Below are positions 62,178 to 64,000 of a stretch of DNA of 64,000 nt, piece by piece. The notes beneath the pieces are model-generated. The model saw nothing but the letters and a program-made list of their open reading frames with translations, was not told where the DNA came from and ran no database searches. Each line of letters opens with the position of its first letter. Position 1 is the stretch's first letter. A program made the position numbers and the translations under genes. Where the stretch lies: positions 2,356,001 through 2,420,000 of the forward strand of contig NC_018227.2 in assembly GCF_000304355.2 (NCBI RefSeq). The letters are read 5' to 3'. This stretch comes from Methanoculleus bourgensis MS2 (GTDB lineage: Archaea > Halobacteriota > Methanomicrobia > Methanomicrobiales > Methanoculleaceae).

Positions 62178-63662
62178 ATGAAATGGGCACTGCTGTCTGT
62201 CTGGGATAAAACAGGCATTGTTGATCTTGCAAAAGTGCTCGTCGGGCACGATTACCGGCTCCTGAGTTCCGGCGGCACCGGGGCTGCGCTACAGCAGGCG
62301 GGAGTTCCGTATACCGACGTCTCTACCTACACCGGGTTTCCCGAGATGATGCACGGCCGGGTAAAGACCCTCCACCCGAAGGTGCACGGGGGTATCCTCG
62401 GGCGCCGCGGCATCGATGATGCCGTGATGCAGGAGTATGGCATCGAGCCGATCGACCTTGTTGTGGTGAACCTCTACCCCTTCGAGGCGATGAGCGACGC
62501 CGGGCTTTCGCTCGACGAGATCATCGAGTACATCGATATCGGCGGCCCGGCGATGGTCCGGGCGGCGGCAAAGAACCACAAGTACGTGGCGGTCGTGGTG
62601 GACCCTGCTGATTACGGAACTGTTGCAGACGCGGTCCGGAGCGGCGGGTTCTCGCCCGAAGAGCGGTTGAATCTCGCCGCGAAGGCGTTTGCCCGGACGG
62701 CGGCCTATGACGGCGCGATCACGAACTACCTCACCGGCATCAACCGGCCGTTCCCCGAGGTCCTCAACGTCCAGTTCAGGAACGGGCGGGCGCTGCGCTA
62801 TGGTGAGAACCCGCACCAGGCGGCGGCGGTCTACGGGGATGCCGGCATCGCCGCCCAGGAGACGCTCCAGGGCAAGCAGATGTCGTACAACAACTACCTT
62901 GACGTCGACGCTGCCGTCGGCCTGCTCCGGGAGTTTGAGGAGTGCGCTGTGGTCATTGTCAAGCACAACAACCCCTGCGGTGTGGCCACGGGGGACGGGC
63001 TTCTTGAGACCTACATCGCCGCCCGGGAGGTCGACCCGGTCTCGGCCTACGGCTCGATCATCGCCATGAACCGCGAGGTCGCGGAGGATGTCGCCCGGGA
63101 GCTCACTGAGACGTTCGTCGAAGTCGTGATCGCTCCCTCCTACACCCCGGAGGCGCTCGAGATCATGAAGGTCAAGAAGAACATGCGGGTGCTCCGGCTG
63201 CCTGAACCGGTGGTGCAGGACGAGATCCGGAGCATCGACGGCGGCGTCCTGGTCCAGCGGGCGGAGCCCTACCGCGAGGACTGGAAGGTCGTGAGCGAGC
63301 GGGAGCCCGACGCCCACGAGATGCGGGCGATGCAACTTGCTTTGAAGGTTTGCCGGCACACGAAGAGTAACGCCATCATATTTGCAGACGAAAAAGCGGT
63401 TCTCGGGATCGGTGCCGGGCAGATGAACCGGGTTGAGTCGGCAGAGATCGCGGTCAAGAAGGCCAGGAAGTCCCTTGCCGGCTCGGCGGTTGCATCAGAT
63501 GCCTTCCTGCCGTTCCCCGACACCCTGGAGGTCGCGGCGGCAGCAGGTGCGACGGCGCTCGTCCAGCCGGGCGGCTCGATCCGCGATGCGGAGGTCATTG
63601 AAGCGGCGAACCGGCTCAACGTCGCGATGGTCTTTACGGGCGTGCGGCACTTCCGGCACTAA
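62178..63662 (+). CDS. purH: bifunctional AICAR transformylase/IMP cyclohydrolase
   Basis: A 494-residue PurH catalysing the last two steps of IMP synthesis. The cyclohydrolase domain (residues 1-190) has LLSSGGTGAALQQAGVPYTD and GRVKTLHPKVHGGIL, and the transformylase domain has the catalytic VKHNNPCGVATGDGL. The C-terminus ends with the standard GMVFTG-like AMVFTGVRHFRH. Many archaea replace this with PurP and PurO, so a bifunctional PurH is a bacterial-type trait. A T5 run follows at 63670-63674. Confidence 0.96.
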   Translation: MKWALLSVWDKTGIVDLAKVLVGHDYRLLSSGGTGAALQQAGVPYTDVSTYTGFPEMMHGRVKTLHPKVHGGILGRRGIDDAVMQEYGIEPIDLVVVNLYPFEAMSDAGLSLDEIIEYIDIGGPAMVRAAAKNHKYVAVVVDPADYGTVADAVRSGGFSPEERLNLAAKAFARTAAYDGAITNYLTGINRPFPEVLNVQFRNGRALRYGENPHQAAAVYGDAGIAAQETLQGKQMSYNNYLDVDAAVGLLREFEECAVVIVKHNNPCGVATGDGLLETYIAAREVDPVSAYGSIIAMNREVAEDVARELTETFVEVVIAPSYTPEALEIMKVKKNMRVLRLPEPVVQDEIRSIDGGVLVQRAEPYREDWKVVSEREPDAHEMRAMQLALKVCRHTKSNAIIFADEKAVLGIGAGQMNRVESAEIAVKKARKSLAGSAVASDAFLPFPDTLEVAAAAGATALVQPGGSIRDAEVIEAANRLNVAMVFTGVRHFRH

Positions 63663-63669
63663 ATACCTC

Positions 63670-63674
63670 TTTTT
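63670..63674 (+). terminator. short poly-T terminator after purH
   Basis: A T5 run 8 bp after the purH stop. Confidence 0.35.
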
Positions 63675-63736
63675 CCGAGCGACTCCAAACAGTTATACCC
63701 TCTGCCTTCTCTCTACGGCCGAAGGTGGTATGCAGT

Positions 63737-63994
63737 ATGAACTACGGCAGTCTCATCCCGGGGTCGTTTGGATACACAAAAGATGCCCTCTGGGGCGAAT
63801 GGGGGCGGGGCCCCATTCTCGTCGTCCTCGCGCTCGTCCAGATGTTCACGCTCTTTTTGGTCCTGCTCTTAAACAGCTACGTCGTCCGGGTGCTCGCCGG
63901 TTGGAGGCCTGCCCCTGACGCTGATGATTGGAGCAGGCTCTTTGTTGGCGGGTGGAAGTGGAACAGCCACTCAATGAGAGCAAATATCAAATAA
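63737..63994 (+). pseudogene. DUF4013 membrane protein, C-terminally truncated
   Basis: An 85-codon frame beginning with the DUF4013 opening (MNYGSLIPGSFGYTKDALWG), one long membrane helix (ILVVLALVQMFTLFLVLLLN) and the hallmark YVVRVLAGWRPAPDADDWSRLFV. Complete family members continue for well over 100 more residues with further helices, but here the sequence changes after about 63945 into the unrelated WKWNSHSMRANIK and stops. It is either disrupted by a rearrangement or frameshift, or a genuinely short variant. AAGGTGG gives a ribosome binding site. The window ends 6 bp after the stop. Confidence 0.65.
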
Positions 63995-64000
63995 GAATCG

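Overview
The window looks like chromosomal DNA of a GC-rich hydrogenotrophic methanogenic archaeon, most likely Methanoculleus or a close relative (Methanomicrobiales). This is inferred from archaeal TATA-type promoters with short or absent leaders, poly-T terminators, aIF1A, DUF2121 and DUF2115 (UPF0305) proteins, a multi-PAS protein without a kinase domain, and a large Ig-like surface protein with a PGF-pre-PGF domain. No rRNA, tRNA or CRISPR array was seen.

Layout. 1-5 kb: acylphosphatase, nitroreductase, HtrA-type protease, alpha/beta hydrolase, aminotransferase, glycerophosphodiesterase, a DUF2795 protein. 5.4-9.9 kb: a polar amino acid ABC transporter whose lipoprotein binding protein is encoded apart from its permease-ATPase-permease operon, with an EamA-type exporter carrying a very His-rich tail in between. 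10-12 kb: class I aldolase and a PfkA-type phosphofructokinase with the residues expected of the pyrophosphate-dependent form. 12.4-22.3 kb: ABC exporter, DUF5714 protein, small membrane protein, ABM-domain protein, Mg2+ P-type ATPase, six-PAS protein, a decayed DUF1579-like gene. 22.4-25.9 kb: two secreted cupredoxins, one fused to a quinoprotein propeller; they share promoter, signal peptide and C-terminal half.

26-32 kb: DUF488, a monofunctional CO dehydrogenase (CooS), then a TrmB regulator divergent from a five-gene operon (DUF2115, cupin, NapH-like membrane Fe-S protein, cupin, small CxxC protein), followed by a 229-bp MITE-like element with perfect 14-bp inverted ends and a 5-bp target duplication. 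32-36 kb: MFS exporter and an arginine/lysine/ornithine decarboxylase. 36.5-47.6 kb: a glycogen cluster (divergent GH57, GT4 synthase, GlgB, DUF3536-type GH57, MalQ, and the phosphorylase GlgP behind its own promoter).

48-64 kb: tandem DUF2795 protein, DUF2121 protein, aIF1A that appears to start at CTG, an RRM protein, a secreted PQQ-type sugar dehydrogenase, a 1396-residue surface protein, the grpE-dnaK-dnaJ operon with direct repeats at its promoter, PurH, and a DUF4013 gene cut short at the window edge. A G-rich intergenic repeat family recurs at five loci. The clearest functional themes are storage-polysaccharide and upper glycolytic metabolism, extracellular copper/quinoprotein-like redox proteins of unknown partners, and a CODH-adjacent Fe-S/cupin redox cluster that I cannot assign to a described system.
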